From Tautonia rosea (GTDB lineage Bacteria > Planctomycetota > Planctomycetia > Isosphaerales > Isosphaeraceae), in NCBI RefSeq assembly GCF_012958305.1, contig NZ_JABBYO010000002.1, positions 186,001 to 250,000 on the forward strand: a DNA stretch of 64,000 bases. Reading direction: 5' to 3'. A model generated the notes under the pieces. The model was not told the DNA's origin and searched no databases. It saw only the letters and a program-made list of their open reading frames with translations. Positions 1-12,300 of this stretch are shown here, one piece after another (within the stretch, counting starts at the first letter, position 1; each line of letters begins with the position of its first letter). Made by a program: the position numbers and the translations under genes.

Positions 1-1248
1 GGTTCCTGGTTGGCCCGCGCCGGAGATCGCCCACATGAAGAAGAACGAGATGGCCATGCCGATCGGATGGAACGGGTCGCCGGCTCCTTGACCTTTCTGC
101 TTCAAACCGGGGCCGAAGACCAGATCGCTGCCGGGCCTCAGGTGGTTTGGCGCGTCCATCACGGGAGCGGTCCCGCCGCCTGTCAGATCGGGGTACCGTT
201 CGAGTTTAGGAATTGAGGCCGAAACCCATCTGCTTGCCTCGGGAGAGGCGTTGACCGCCTTGACCACGTCCTGGGCGGTGGCCTGGATGCTGCCCGTCGG
301 GGCAGCCAGGTTGACGTCAATCTGGATGCGGTCCTGCTCGTCTTCAAAAACCTCAACCGTCAGGGGTGGCCCATCGATGTCGAGGGCGACGGCCGGAGGC
401 AGTGTCTTGTGGTGAACGATGACATCGGACCGAGTGTTGCCAAGATACTCGATCGCGTTGTCTTGGGCTGCCAGTCCGACCACCAGGCGGGGAGGACGCT
501 CAGCCAGATCCTTGGTCGCCTTGTTCAATCCGCCTACAGCCATCATCGTAAAGGGAATCAGGATCAAGACGCCGATTCCCATGACGATCCCCTGCATGAC
601 GTCGGTCCAGACGACCGCCCGGAAGCCGCCGTAAGCCGTGTAGACAATGACGGTGAATGAAAAGAGCAGCAGGCCGATCACATAACCCGTGTTGGACCCA
701 GCGATGGCGAGCAGTGGCGAAAGCAGCCCGGTTTGCTCCACCCAAGGGACGATTTGATCCCGATAGCCGGGTGTACCTTCAAGGAGAACGTCAAGGATGA
801 TCCCCCCGGCCTTGAACTGTGCGATCAGGTTCGTCAGCGTGAAGAAGACGATCACGATCGAGGAGAACAGGCCCAGGCCTGGCGAGGCAAATCGCTCGCG
901 AATCACATCGGGAATGGTGAGCGCGCCGGCCCGTCGGGCGACCTGATTGAGGCGTTTGCCCATCAAGCCCATGGTGACCACGGGCACGATCATGTAGCTG
1001 CCGATCCAAAGCGCGACGATCCAGCCGTAGGTATAAACCAACGACGGATAGCCGGTGAAACTCCCCCCGCTGGCACTCGTGGCCGCAAAGGTGAAGGCCA
1101 GGGCCCAGACGCCAAGCCCTCGGCTCCCGAGGAAGTATTCCGCCAGGAACGACTTCTTCTGCAATAGGCGGTTGGACAGGATCGCCAGTCCGAAGACTCC
1201 GACCATGTAACCGAGGAAGACCAAGCCGGTCGCCAATTCGTGGGTCAT
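1..1248 (-). CDS. Sodium:solute symporter (SSS family), C-terminus cut by window edge
   Basis: The frame read down from ATG at 1248 stays open to base 1 (416 codons), so the protein continues past the left edge. It starts MTHELATGLVFLGYMVGVFG and shows repeated hydrophobic helices, including a YFLGSRGLG segment and a FAATSASGGSFTGYPSLVYTYG stretch typical of SSS permeases of the PanF type. A hydrophilic region of about 120 residues interrupts the helices from about residue 270. Seven bases separate it from the upstream YhdT-like gene, the usual pairing for pantothenate/sodium or related symporters. Substrate cannot be read from sequence; family call is firm, specificity is not. Confidence 0.85.
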   Translation of the reverse strand, partial: MTHELATGLVFLGYMVGVFGLAILSNRLLQKKSFLAEYFLGSRGLGVWALAFTFAATSASGGSFTGYPSLVYTYGWIVALWIGSYMIVPVVTMGLMGKRLNQVARRAGALTIPDVIRERFASPGLGLFSSIVIVFFTLTNLIAQFKAGGIILDVLLEGTPGYRDQIVPWVEQTGLLSPLLAIAGSNTGYVIGLLLFSFTVIVYTAYGGFRAVVWTDVMQGIVMGIGVLILIPFTMMAVGGLNKATKDLAERPPRLVVGLAAQDNAIEYLGNTRSDVIVHHKTLPPAVALDIDGPPLTVEVFEDEQDRIQIDVNLAAPTGSIQATAQDVVKAVNASPEASRWVSASIPKLERYPDLTGGGTAPVMDAPNHLRPGSDLVFGPGLKQKGQGAGDPFHPIGMAISFFFMWAISGAGQPGT

Positions 1249-1255
1249 GAGCGTC

Positions 1256-1630
1256 TCAGTCCTCGACGGCCGGATTGACCATCCGTTCGTCCTCGCCCCG
1301 GTCTTGCGGTTCGGGGTCGTCGGTCATGTAAACGAAGCAAAACCAGGCGCTGAAGAAAACGCAGAGGATCCAGGGGACGACGATTCCCCAGAAGGCCCAA
1401 TCGGGAATCCCCAGTCCCAGCGGGGTCGTCAGCGATTCCAGCGTCCGGTCGTGCTGGTCGAGCGTCGGCAGCAGCGCCGAGACCTCTCCCGGCACGCGGT
1501 CGTGTCGGGTGTAACCGTTGAGGTAGCAGTACGACACCGACCAGACCATGCAGGCGGCCCAGGCCAGCAAAATGATAAGGGTTTCCCGTTTCGAATCGCG
1601 AAAAACGGGGTCGTCGTCCGGTTCGGCCAT
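1256..1630 (-). CDS. Small YhdT/DUF997-like membrane protein
   Basis: 124 residues with two likely membrane helices (about 17-40 and 76-102) and charged ends. It sits directly upstream of the SSS symporter with a 7-base gap, so the two are almost surely co-transcribed. This size, two-helix layout and position match the YhdT (DUF997) proteins that accompany PanF-type symporters; their role is not well established. The identification rests on layout and context more than on motifs. A weak hairpin (around 1689-1711) lies between it and the S9 peptidase gene upstream. Confidence 0.7.
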   Translation of the reverse strand: MAEPDDDPVFRDSKRETLIILLAWAACMVWSVSYCYLNGYTRHDRVPGEVSALLPTLDQHDRTLESLTTPLGLGIPDWAFWGIVVPWILCVFFSAWFCFVYMTDDPEPQDRGEDERMVNPAVED

Positions 1631-1781
1631 CGGCGGGCGTTCCTTGTCCTGGATGGGGTCCGGGGCAAGCAGAAGGAGGGTCTTTTAGACCGAACGGGAG
1701 AGCGTTCGGCGATTGGTTTCACACTTCTCTCACAACCGGGCCGACGATGCAATGACCTGCCGTCACAAATGATCCGACGAC

Positions 1782-4016
1782 TCAATCGTGCCCAAGGTGC
1801 TGTTCGAACCACGAGGCCATCCGACCCAGGATCGCCCGCCGATTTTCCTCTTTTCGGGTCGAATGCCGTTCGTCGGGGATCGGGAATATCTCGAAGGGCT
1901 TGTTGGCCCGAATCAATGACGCGATGAATCGGGCAGAGTGTCGGAAGTGAACATTCTCATCGAGCAGGCCGTGGACGAGTAACAACGCGCCCTCCAGTTG
2001 ACTGGCCTTGTCGAGCACGCTGGATTCGGCATAGCCGTCGGGATTGGTTTCCGGGGTGCCCATGTATCGTTCGGTGTAGCCGGTGTCGTAGCCGTCCCAG
2101 TCGGTGACGGGGGCGATCGCTACCCCCGCCTTGAAGGTTTCGGGAGCCAGCAGAAGGCAGCGAATGGTCATGTATCCGCCGTAGCTTCCGCCCGTAATTC
2201 CGACCCGTTCCGGATCGGCCTCCGGATAGGCTGCGGCGACGAAGTGGACCCCGTCGACCTGATCTTGGACCTCGACGGTTCCCATTCGACGGTTCAGGGC
2301 CGCCTCAAACGCCAAGCCGCGACGCGACGATCCTCGGTTATCGCATTTCCAGACGGCGAACCCACGCGCTGCCAGAAACTGCGCCGTCAGGTCGGCCGTC
2401 AGGCCCCAGGAATTCGTGACGCGTTGCACATGGGGGCCTCCGTAGACGAGCACGATCAGAGGTGTTTTCGTCCTTGGGGCAATTCCTTTTGGGGCGTAAT
2501 AAGCGCCGTAAAGAGTGGTTCCGTCGCGGGTATTGAACTGAGTTCGCTGGGGAGTGACAAGCGTAAGTTGGGCCAGTTGCGGGTCATCACCGGCATCGGC
2601 AAGCGTGGCAAGCACCTGGCCGGTACGGTCGCGAAGGGTCGTTACCGGAGGTTGATCGGAGTTTGAGATCGTCACGGCGACCTTCGTCCCGTCGGGTGAG
2701 ACGACGGCATCGCTGCAGAATCCTCGTCCCTCGGTAAATCGCTCGATAGGCCCTCCATCGAGCGACACTCGATAGAGGTCTCGATCCAAAGGCGACTCCC
2801 TCCCGGCCAGAAACCAGACCTCTCGACGCAGGTGGTCAAGGTGGACGACCGCATCGACCGGCCAGGCTCCCGAAGTCAGGGTCCGGAGCGGTTGACCGTA
2901 GCGATCGAGTAGCAGGAGATGCTTGAACCCTGATCGCTCGCTCGCCCAGAGGATTTCCCGGGTCCCCGGCACCGTGGTGAGATCATCGTGCAGGTTGACC
3001 CAGGATTCGGCGGTTTCTTCGATCAGGATCGAACGCTCCCCTGTTTTTCGATGAATCCGCATCAGGCGGAGGGATTGCTGATCCCTGGACAAGAGTTGCA
3101 CCAACAGATGATGAGCGTCTTCCCAATTGACTCGGGCCAGATACCACTCCTCGTCCTCGTCGGAGAGTTTGAGCCACTGCGTTTCCCCTCCCGACAAGGA
3201 AACGACCCCGAGACGCACGTTTGCATTGGCGGCCCCTGCGAAGGGGTAGCGGTGCGACTCGGTCACAATGTCTGATTCGCCTTGATGGACAATCGTATAT
3301 TCGGGTATGGCTCGTTCGTCGGTTTCCTGGTAGGCAAGATGGTTGCCGTCCGGTGACCACCAGAAGCCGGTCGATCGTCCAAGTTCTTCTTGGGCGATGA
3401 ACTCGGCGAGACCAAACGATCTCCCCTCGGTGGCACCTTGCGTCAGTCGGGTTTCGGTTCCGGAGGAGAGGTCAAGAACGAAGAGTTCTCCTTCTCGAAC
3501 AAATGCGACCCGCTTGCCGTCTGGTGAGAATTTGGGATCAATCTCGGGGGCGTCCGACTCGGTCAATCGTCGAAGCGGCTCAGTTCCTTCCAGAAGATAG
3601 AGGTCGCCTTTCAGGGGGAGGATGCTTCGGTCGGACTGCGGAGCACGGACAATCTGGCTGATCCCGGTGTCTCGAAGCCGAAGGCGCTCCCGGCGGAGCG
3701 CCTCTTCTTGAGAAACGTTCTCGTCGGTGTTCCCTTCATCGGGCGGCCGGGCGATGACTTGCGGCGTCGTGTTCTCGCTGGCTGAGGCCCTCCAGAGCAC
3801 CCGAGCGGTTCCGTCTCCTTCGGGCAGGAGATACGAAACGAACCCACTGTCGGCCGAGAAGGCGAGGGCCGTCGGAACCGTGGTGCCGGGCGCCGGATGC
3901 TTCGATGCCGCCTCCAGGTCGACCGGGCGCCTGGACCTGACCGGGGGGTCCGCCATTGCGAGCGAAGCGGTCAGAACCAGGGCGGCGAATGCAATCGGTG
4001 CGAGCAACGGCGTCAT
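1782..4016 (-). CDS. S9-family serine peptidase (dipeptidyl peptidase IV type), exported
   Basis: 744 residues from ATG at 4016; the chosen start gives a clean signal peptide (MTPLLAPIAFAALVLTASLA, cut near ADPP), whereas a longer frame to 4079 adds an unlikely leader. The N-terminal two thirds is a beta-propeller with WD40-like/TolB-like blades (for example SPDGKRVAF, SPDGNHLAY), and the C-terminal third is the alpha/beta-hydrolase domain. The catalytic triad is visible as Ser611 in GGSYGGY, Asp686 in LLDENVH and His718 in DERHS. It probably removes N-terminal dipeptides in the periplasm. The aldose epimerase gene lies 57 bases upstream in the same direction. Confidence 0.92.
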   Translation of the reverse strand: MTPLLAPIAFAALVLTASLAMADPPVRSRRPVDLEAASKHPAPGTTVPTALAFSADSGFVSYLLPEGDGTARVLWRASASENTTPQVIARPPDEGNTDENVSQEEALRRERLRLRDTGISQIVRAPQSDRSILPLKGDLYLLEGTEPLRRLTESDAPEIDPKFSPDGKRVAFVREGELFVLDLSSGTETRLTQGATEGRSFGLAEFIAQEELGRSTGFWWSPDGNHLAYQETDERAIPEYTIVHQGESDIVTESHRYPFAGAANANVRLGVVSLSGGETQWLKLSDEDEEWYLARVNWEDAHHLLVQLLSRDQQSLRLMRIHRKTGERSILIEETAESWVNLHDDLTTVPGTREILWASERSGFKHLLLLDRYGQPLRTLTSGAWPVDAVVHLDHLRREVWFLAGRESPLDRDLYRVSLDGGPIERFTEGRGFCSDAVVSPDGTKVAVTISNSDQPPVTTLRDRTGQVLATLADAGDDPQLAQLTLVTPQRTQFNTRDGTTLYGAYYAPKGIAPRTKTPLIVLVYGGPHVQRVTNSWGLTADLTAQFLAARGFAVWKCDNRGSSRRGLAFEAALNRRMGTVEVQDQVDGVHFVAAAYPEADPERVGITGGSYGGYMTIRCLLLAPETFKAGVAIAPVTDWDGYDTGYTERYMGTPETNPDGYAESSVLDKASQLEGALLLVHGLLDENVHFRHSARFIASLIRANKPFEIFPIPDERHSTRKEENRRAILGRMASWFEQHLGHD

Positions 4017-4072
4017 GGGTGAGTCTCGGAAGAGTCGTCCCGCGGATTGGGGCGTGGTTGGTGAGCGTTGGG

Positions 4073-5074
4073 TCAGCAATCGACCGTTCCCATCGTGATG
4101 CGCATGCTTTCCTGTTGGCCTGGTTTCAGGATGCGAAGGCCAGCGTCGATCCCTCGTTGGTGCAGGTTGATCGCGTCGGTGGTCTGGGTGTACGGCTCGA
4201 TGGCGATGATGTCGTCGCCGAAGGGTGGGGTGAAGACGACGATTTCTCGGAAGGGGATGGCGTCGAAACCGATTCGGAACTCGGCTCCCAGGGCCTCGTC
4301 AATCAGTCGGCAGACGACGAATCCTTCAGCGTTGTGCTCCAGACCGGTCAGGACGGCGTCGACCTGAAGCCCCTGCATCGACTTCCCCTGCCGGAAGTCG
4401 AGTTCCTCAGGAACAGGACGGACTTCTCCGGTCGGGATCGTTTCATCGAGGACCCATGTCTGAGCGGCCGGGATCACGACCTTCGTGCGAGTCAGGTCGC
4501 CTCCGTTTCCGAAGGGCAAACGGAAGTAAGGGTGGAAGCCCAGTCCATAGGGAAGATCACCTTCGGACTCGTTCGCCACGGTGGCGTCTAAGACCAGGGT
4601 CCGCCCATAGAGGGCATAGCGGAGGTCAAGGTAGCCTTCGCTTGGCCATCGAGGTTTGCCGCCAGGGAAGGTCTTCGACAGACGATACCGCCCGCTGAGA
4701 AAGGCCCCATCCGGCCCCTCGCCGTGGTCGGTCACTTCCCAGTCGGCATCGAGTGCGAAACCGTGAATGGCATGGGGTGGTTTGGTGAGGGGGAGCCGGT
4801 ACGAAGTTCCCTCCCATTCAAAATGTCCCTGATTGATCCGGTTCGGGAACGGAAACAACACGGGGAAGCCGTGCTTGGCCGGATGTTGAGGGATTCGTTC
4901 CCATCCTGGCTCGGCGACGACCAGTGATCGTAACGCACCAGCCGCCGGGAGCTTCAGGTCGAACAGGTTGAACCCACACGACGGCAGGATCGAGGCCGAC
5001 GCTTCCGATTCTGTGTCGTTCAAGATCCAGACGGTACGGTCACCGCGTTGTTCGGTGCGGACGTGGCAAGCCAT
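4073..5074 (-). CDS. Aldose 1-epimerase (galactose mutarotase-like)
   Basis: 333 residues from ATG at 5074 (MACHVRTEQRG). The frame is open further upstream, but that extension overlaps the preceding gene and is not protein-like. Family features include the NRI-NQG segment after FPFPN, HAIHGFA with a catalytic-type His, GLGFHPYF with the second His, and IAIEPYT near the C-terminus with the conserved Glu. Members interconvert alpha and beta anomers of sugars such as galactose or glucose. No sugar kinase is adjacent, so the substrate is open. It follows the PH-like membrane protein by 94 bases. Confidence 0.88.
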   Translation of the reverse strand: MACHVRTEQRGDRTVWILNDTESEASASILPSCGFNLFDLKLPAAGALRSLVVAEPGWERIPQHPAKHGFPVLFPFPNRINQGHFEWEGTSYRLPLTKPPHAIHGFALDADWEVTDHGEGPDGAFLSGRYRLSKTFPGGKPRWPSEGYLDLRYALYGRTLVLDATVANESEGDLPYGLGFHPYFRLPFGNGGDLTRTKVVIPAAQTWVLDETIPTGEVRPVPEELDFRQGKSMQGLQVDAVLTGLEHNAEGFVVCRLIDEALGAEFRIGFDAIPFREIVVFTPPFGDDIIAIEPYTQTTDAINLHQRGIDAGLRILKPGQQESMRITMGTVDC

Positions 5075-5168
5075 CGGGCGGTCCTCCGGTGCGGGCACGA
5101 AACTCGGTTCCGAGGCGCACTCGATTCCAACCGCCCAGGCTCGCGTTGGCAAGACGATCGTGGTCAGG

Positions 5169-5666
5169 TCATTCGAACGAGATCGTCGCGTTTCCCTGAC
5201 GAAACTGCCGGCGCCAGGTGTTGAGCTGCTCGACGAGCTCTCTCGCATCAAGACCATAGGTGTCGGCCAGACTGACGTCTCGCCGACGCGATCGGCGAAC
5301 CCAGCGGGGAATCCGAGGGTCATCGCATTCTGCCAGTCGATACCCGACCCAGACATACTTCTGAGGCAGCGGAATCAGCTCGAACCGATCAACCTCCGAC
5401 CATCGAACCAACCGTTGTCGCAGGGGGGAGCGTTCAATGAATCCGACGGGAGTAAGCTCGATATGGCATCGTGTGCGATCGAGCGATTGCAAACAGTTGA
5501 TCGATCCGAGCAGGAAGAACCCCGCCCCGAGCGTTGCCGCCACCGAAAACCCTACGATCACCAACTTCATCAAGCATGTCAGACTGAGCAGGGCACAGCC
5601 GATCGCGAGCGTGATGAACTTCCCTCGATCGGGGAAGTAGCGAACCACCTCAGAGCCTCGATCCAT
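5169..5666 (-). CDS. PH-like domain membrane protein, function unknown
   Basis: 165 residues from ATG at 5666 (MDRGSEVVRYFPDRG), with an AAGAGGA-like site upstream. Two hydrophobic helices (about 14-52) are followed by a soluble beta-rich domain (RCHIELTPVGFIERS, VRWSEVDRFELIPL) that resembles bacterial PH-like/STM3941-type domains. An in-frame ATG at 5747 overlaps the stop of the glycosyltransferase gene as TGATG, so translational coupling from there, giving about 27 extra residues, is possible; the extension does not look like a signal peptide. The gene follows the sulfolipid pair, but I see no evidence of a role in that pathway. Confidence 0.65.
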   Translation of the reverse strand: MDRGSEVVRYFPDRGKFITLAIGCALLSLTCLMKLVIVGFSVAATLGAGFFLLGSINCLQSLDRTRCHIELTPVGFIERSPLRQRLVRWSEVDRFELIPLPQKYVWVGYRLAECDDPRIPRWVRRSRRRDVSLADTYGLDARELVEQLNTWRRQFRQGNATISFE

Positions 5667-5746
5667 GAGGAGAATCCTCTTGTGTTGAGCAAGGCGTGTT
5701 GACGATGGGAACACGTGAAGGACGATCGGTGGCGATTGAACGCCCA

Positions 5747-6919
5747 TCAAGGGCCAGAATGGGCCGGAGGCACAGACGTTTCGTGGTGCGAAGTGGGGGA
5801 GATCGGCTCACCCGTAAGCACGGAATGATAAAAGGATCGTAAGGAATCGGTTGCGGCAGCCCAGCTCCATCGCTCGGCTTCCAACCTCGCATTCTGATGC
5901 AGACTTTGGCGAAATGAGGACGATTCAAGCAAGCGCCGGGTGGCTCGGGTCAGGCCGTCGGGATCGGCCGGGTCGAACAGACAGCCGTTGAGGCCATCGG
6001 TCACGATGTCAGGGATGCCACCGGCCCTGGCGGCGACGACCGGGCAACCGGCGGCCATGGCTTCCAGTAACACCAGGCCAAGCGTCTCGGTCCGAGAAGG
6101 GAAGAGCAGGGCATCGGCAGAAGCGAAGGCGGAGGCCAGGCGTTCTCCCCTGAGATAGCCGATGAAACGAGTCCGGGTTCCCTGAAAATGACGTTTCAGT
6201 TTCTCCCGGGCTGGCCCATCGCCAACGAGCGCTAGCGTCGCTTCGGGCATGGCCTTCAGGACGGGGCGAATCTGTTCGATTTCTTTCTCAGCGGCGAGTC
6301 GGCCCACGTAAAGCAAGAGCGGCCCGTCCGATTGCCCGCCAGAGAGTTCCTCCCGCATGGCGTCTGACTTCAACTCCGGCCGAAACAGGTCAGTATCGAC
6401 CGCTCTGGGCCAGAGCGCGAGATTATGAAAGCCTCGGACATTCAGCTCGTCAATCATGGCCGTCGACGTACACAAATTCAGGCGGGCCTTGTTGTGCATG
6501 GAACGGATCAGCTTCCAGCAAAGCCCTTCCAGTGCTCCGAGCTTGTAGTGCTTCAGATATTTCGGCACATGAGTGTGATACGATGCCACCAGAGGCCGGT
6601 CCCGCTTGATGGCATGGGCGACCCCACAGGCACCAAGCACGGCGGGATTGACCACGTGCACGATGTCCGGCTCGAACTTCACGAGCCTGGTACCGATTTT
6701 CTTGCCCGTGATGGCGAGTTTCAGCTCAGGATAGAGGGCAAAGGGGACTGCCGGGACGCCGATCACCCGCGCACCTTCGAATCGCTTCGGGGCACCCGCC
6801 GGGGCGATGACGAGCACTTCGTCTCCCGCCCGTTTCAGGTGGGTGATGGTCTGTGTCAGTCGCGTGACGATTCCGTCGATCTTCGGCAGAAACGTCTCGG
6901 TGAACAGCGCGATTCGCAT
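5747..6919 (-). CDS. sqdX: GT4 glycosyltransferase, probable sulfoquinovosyldiacylglycerol synthase
   Basis: 390 residues, GT-B fold. The N-terminal half begins MRIALFTETFLPKIDGIV and carries PDIVHVVNPA and VASYHTHVPKYL, both close to plant SQD2/cyanobacterial SqdX as I know them. The C-terminal half has LYVGRLAAEKEIE, the ETLGLVLLEAMAAG donor-binding motif and VVAARAGGIPDIV. The family transfers sulfoquinovose from UDP-sulfoquinovose to diacylglycerol at the membrane. The UDP-sulfoquinovose synthase gene lies 154 bases upstream on the same strand, which strongly supports this over the related mannosyltransferases. The stop overlaps a possible ATG of the next gene (TGATG). Confidence 0.82.
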   Translation of the reverse strand: MRIALFTETFLPKIDGIVTRLTQTITHLKRAGDEVLVIAPAGAPKRFEGARVIGVPAVPFALYPELKLAITGKKIGTRLVKFEPDIVHVVNPAVLGACGVAHAIKRDRPLVASYHTHVPKYLKHYKLGALEGLCWKLIRSMHNKARLNLCTSTAMIDELNVRGFHNLALWPRAVDTDLFRPELKSDAMREELSGGQSDGPLLLYVGRLAAEKEIEQIRPVLKAMPEATLALVGDGPAREKLKRHFQGTRTRFIGYLRGERLASAFASADALLFPSRTETLGLVLLEAMAAGCPVVAARAGGIPDIVTDGLNGCLFDPADPDGLTRATRRLLESSSFRQSLHQNARLEAERWSWAAATDSLRSFYHSVLTGEPISPTSHHETSVPPAHSGP

Positions 6920-7073
6920 GAGATTGGGTCAATGGGGACGGTGGAGAGGGGATCCGTCGATCTCGTGAACATCTCACCGCTGCGCGGAGACAGGGAGCGG
7001 TTCATGGTGGGGATTGAGAAGGCTTCGGGTGCCGGACCCGTGCGTGTCCGGTACCCGAAGCGAAACCCGATCG

Positions 7074-8664
<1,591 letters not shown>

Positions 8665-9081
8665 TCAGCTTTTCGACTTGGTCTTGGCCGTTCCGGTGCT
8701 CTCTGTGCCCTGGAGGATGGCATCAACGGAGCGGAGCAGTTTCTCCATGGCGAACGGCTTCCGAATGTAATCCTTGACGCCGAGAAATTCGGCATACGCT
8801 CGGTGTCGACTTCCCTCGTTGCCTGTGATCATGATCGTCGGGATCAGACCTTCGGGGCGGGTGCGAAGCTTTTCGAGAACAAGGAAGCCGCTTTTTCGAG
8901 GCATCATCATGTCTAGGATAATCAGGTCCGGTTCTTCCCGTTCGGCTACCGTCAGGCCGGCATTGCCGTCTCGGGCGACGAGGACCCGGTAGCCCTTACC
9001 CTCGAGGACTGTCCGCATCGAGTCGATAATCTCGGGGTCGTCGTCCACCAGAAGAATCGTCTTGTGGGCGGTTACGGGCAT
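8665..9081 (-). CDS. Stand-alone response regulator receiver protein
   Basis: 138 residues, a single CheY-like receiver domain without output domain. The acidic pocket is in VDDDPE (Asp13-Asp15), the phosphoacceptor is Asp57 (LILD-type ILDMMMP), and the switch Thr86 (ITG) and Lys108 (IRKPF) are present. A Ser/Thr/Lys-rich tail (TGTAKTKSKS) follows. ATG at 9081 is preferred over an upstream TTG at 9087. No histidine kinase is nearby, so it is an orphan regulator, perhaps acting by protein contact. It is divergent from the large PVC-cytochrome gene (9320). Confidence 0.9.
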   Translation of the reverse strand: MPVTAHKTILLVDDDPEIIDSMRTVLEGKGYRVLVARDGNAGLTVAEREEPDLIILDMMMPRKSGFLVLEKLRTRPEGLIPTIMITGNEGSRHRAYAEFLGVKDYIRKPFAMEKLLRSVDAILQGTESTGTAKTKSKS

Positions 9082-9319
9082 CGTCAATTGGGCTCCGTCG
9101 AGAGAAGAAACGCTTCACCGCCCGGAAGCGAGGCACGGTGAACGATCATCCCATGATAGACGTTCCGGTCGATGCCGGGCAAGGTTGCGGGGGGGTGGGA
9201 GTTCGTCTTGGGGTCCGTTAAGATCGAAGCCTTCGACTCATCCCGGCCAGAAACCGCGATGCTGAGGAAGGCCGGGGACACCTCCTTTTTCTTTCGCGTG
9301 ATCGAGGCTAAGGCGTTCC

Positions 9320-12300
9320 ATGCATCAGGTTGCGAGGTCACGGGCCATCGCCCGAGCGCTGGTGATCGGGCTGTTCGTTTCGGTGAGTTGGGCTGGTGCA
9401 GGGAGCAGGTTGGCCGTTGCAGGCGACACCGACTCCTTGGAGCAGACCGTCGCTCCCCCCTCGGACGAGCCGACCCGAGCCATCGCCGGATTCCGGATCC
9501 CTGATGGTGCCTCGATCCGCCCCTGGGCGGCTGAGCCGTTGCTGGCCAACCCGGTGGCCTTTGCGGTGGATGACCAGGGACGGGTGTACGTCGCCGAGAC
9601 CTTCCGCCTCCATGAGGGGGTGACCGACAACCGCAGTCATATGTACTGGCTCGACGACGATCTGGCCCTGACGACCGTCGAAGGCCGCGTGGCGATGTAC
9701 CGCAAACACTTCGACGAGGCGACCTTCCAGAGCTACGGCGTCGCCACCGATCGGCTTCGTCTGGTCGTCGATTCCGACGGCGACGGCGTGGCCGACACCT
9801 CGACCGTGTTCGCCGACGGATTTGACGACGTGGCCGCGGGCATCGGCGCGGGGGTGATCGCCCGAGACGGCGACGTCTGGTACACTTGCATCCCCGACCT
9901 CTGGAAGCTCCGCGACACGACAGGCGATGGAGTTGCCGATGTCCGCGAATCACTCCACACGGGTTACGGCGTCCACGTCGCCTTCCTCGGCCACGACCTG
10001 CACGGCCTGGTCTTCGGACCGGACGGGAAGCTCTACTTCTCGATCGGCGACCGAGGCCTGAACGTCGAAACGAAGGAAGGCACACGGCTCGAACTGCCAC
10101 ATACTGGGGCCGTCCTGCGATGTGATCCGGACGGCTCCAACCTGGAGATCTTCGCGACCGGCCTGCGCAACCCGCAGGAGCTGGCCTTCGACCGTTTCGG
10201 CAATCTGTTCACCGTGGACAACAACAGCGATGGCGGCGACCAGGCCCGACTGATCGACATCGTCGAAGGCGGTGACAGCGGCTGGCACATGGGCTGGCAA
10301 TACCTCACCGAGCCGGTCGCCCGCGGCCCCTGGAACTCGGAGAATCTTTGGAAGCCCCAGTCGGAGGGAAACGACGCAGCCTACCTCCTTCCCCCCCTTG
10401 CAAATTTCAGCGACGGTCCTTCGGGGCTCGCCTTCAACCCCGGAGTCGCCGGCCTTCCAGGACGCTACGACGACCACTTCTTCCTGGCCGATTTCCGCGG
10501 GACTCCCGGCAACAGCGGTGTTCGATCGTTTGCGGTCGAAGCCAACGGCGCGAGCTTCAAACCCGTTGATCAGCACCAGTTCCTCTGGTCGATTCTTGCC
10601 ACCGACGTCGATTTCCCGCCTTCGGGAGGTATGTACGTTAGTGACTGGATCGAAGGCTGGGGCCAGCCTGGAAAAGGGCGGATTTACCATCTGACCTTTG
10701 ACGACGCGGACGAGGCGGTGACTGCTGCGGTCGCTTCATTGCTGACCGATGGGTTTGACGGGCGAGCGACGGACGAGTTGATCGCCTTGCTCGGCCATTC
10801 CGATCAGCGTGTCCGGCAGCGGGCGCAATTCGCCTTGGCGAGCCGAGGGACCGACGTGATCAAGGCGCTTGAGATCCCCGCCGTCTCCGGAGACGAGATG
10901 ACCCGGTTACATGCCGTCTGGGCACTCGGGCAGCTTGGCTGGAAGTCACCCTCGGCGCTAACTGTGGTCGCCGGTCGCTTGGAGGATCATTCCGAGCACC
11001 TCCGAGGGCAGGCGGCCCGAGTGCTGGGCGACGCCCGGTTCTCGGCCGCCGCCGGCGCGCTGACCGCCCTTCTTGACGACCAATCGCTCCGCGTGCGAAT
11101 GTTCGCCGCGATTGCCCTGGGCAAGATCGGAGCAACCGAGGCGGTCCCGGCCCTCGCCGCGATGCTTGGAGAGAATGCCGACCGCGACCCGTATCTCCGC
11201 CACGCCGGTGTCATGGGCCTCCTCGGCGCCGCGGGGGATGAGCAACTCGATCGCCTGGCAACGGACGATTCGACCGCCGTCCGGCTAGCGACCTTGCTGG
11301 TCTACCGTCGCGAGCACGACCCGAAGGTCGCCCGGTTCCTCGCTGACCCTGAGCCCCGGCTCGTCCTGGAGGCGGCCCGAGCGATCAACGATTCCCCAAT
11401 CGAGAGCGCGACGACAAAGCTGGCAGCCCTGGATTTGACCCCCGAGATGCCTTTGCCGTTGCTTCGACGGGTCCTGAACGCGAACCTGAAGGTCGGCGGG
11501 CCAGAGGCGGCCGGGCAGATCGCCCGGATCGCGGCGAACGGCGCGATTCCGGAGCCGATCCGCGTCGAAGCGCTGAACATCCTGGCCGACTGGGCCAATC
11601 CGAGCGGACGCGACCGAGTCGTTGGTCTCTGGCGTCCTGTGCCGAGCCGATCGCCAGAAGCGGCGGCCGATGCGATCCGGCCGATTGTAGCGGAATTGCT
11701 TGAGGCGGGGACGGATCAGATCCGGTTGGCTTCTGCCGAAACAGTTGCCTCGCTCAACATCACGGAGGCGGGGCCGGCGCTGTTCGATCTGTTTGCGAAC
11801 ACTCAGATCGGAGCCGAGGCCCGAGTCGAGGCGATCCGAGCCATGGAAGCGATTGGCGATTCGCGGCTTGTCGACGTTGCCCGCCGATCGACGAGCGATC
11901 CCGAAGCCCTGGTGCGCACCGAAGGCTTGCGGTTGCTCTCGGGCCTGGACCCCGACGAAGCGCTCCCGATCCTGGAGTCGGTGTTGGAGCAAGGGACGAT
12001 GACGGAGCGTCAGGGGGCCTTCGAGACACTCGGCACCCTGGAATCGGAACGGGCCGATCACGTGCTCGCCTCCTGGCTTGACCGCTACTTGGCTGGAGAG
12101 GTCCCCGGTGAGATCCAGCTTGAGTTGATCGAGGCGGCCGAAAAGCGATTGGCCGAAGGTATCCGGGAGCGGCTTGCCCAGGTTGAAGCCTCGCGACCGG
12201 AGGACGATCCCCTGGCACCCTATCGCGAGACGCTGCTCGGGGGGGATGCTCGGCGAGGCCGTCAGATTTTCTTCGAGCGAACCGAGGCTCAGTGTCTGCG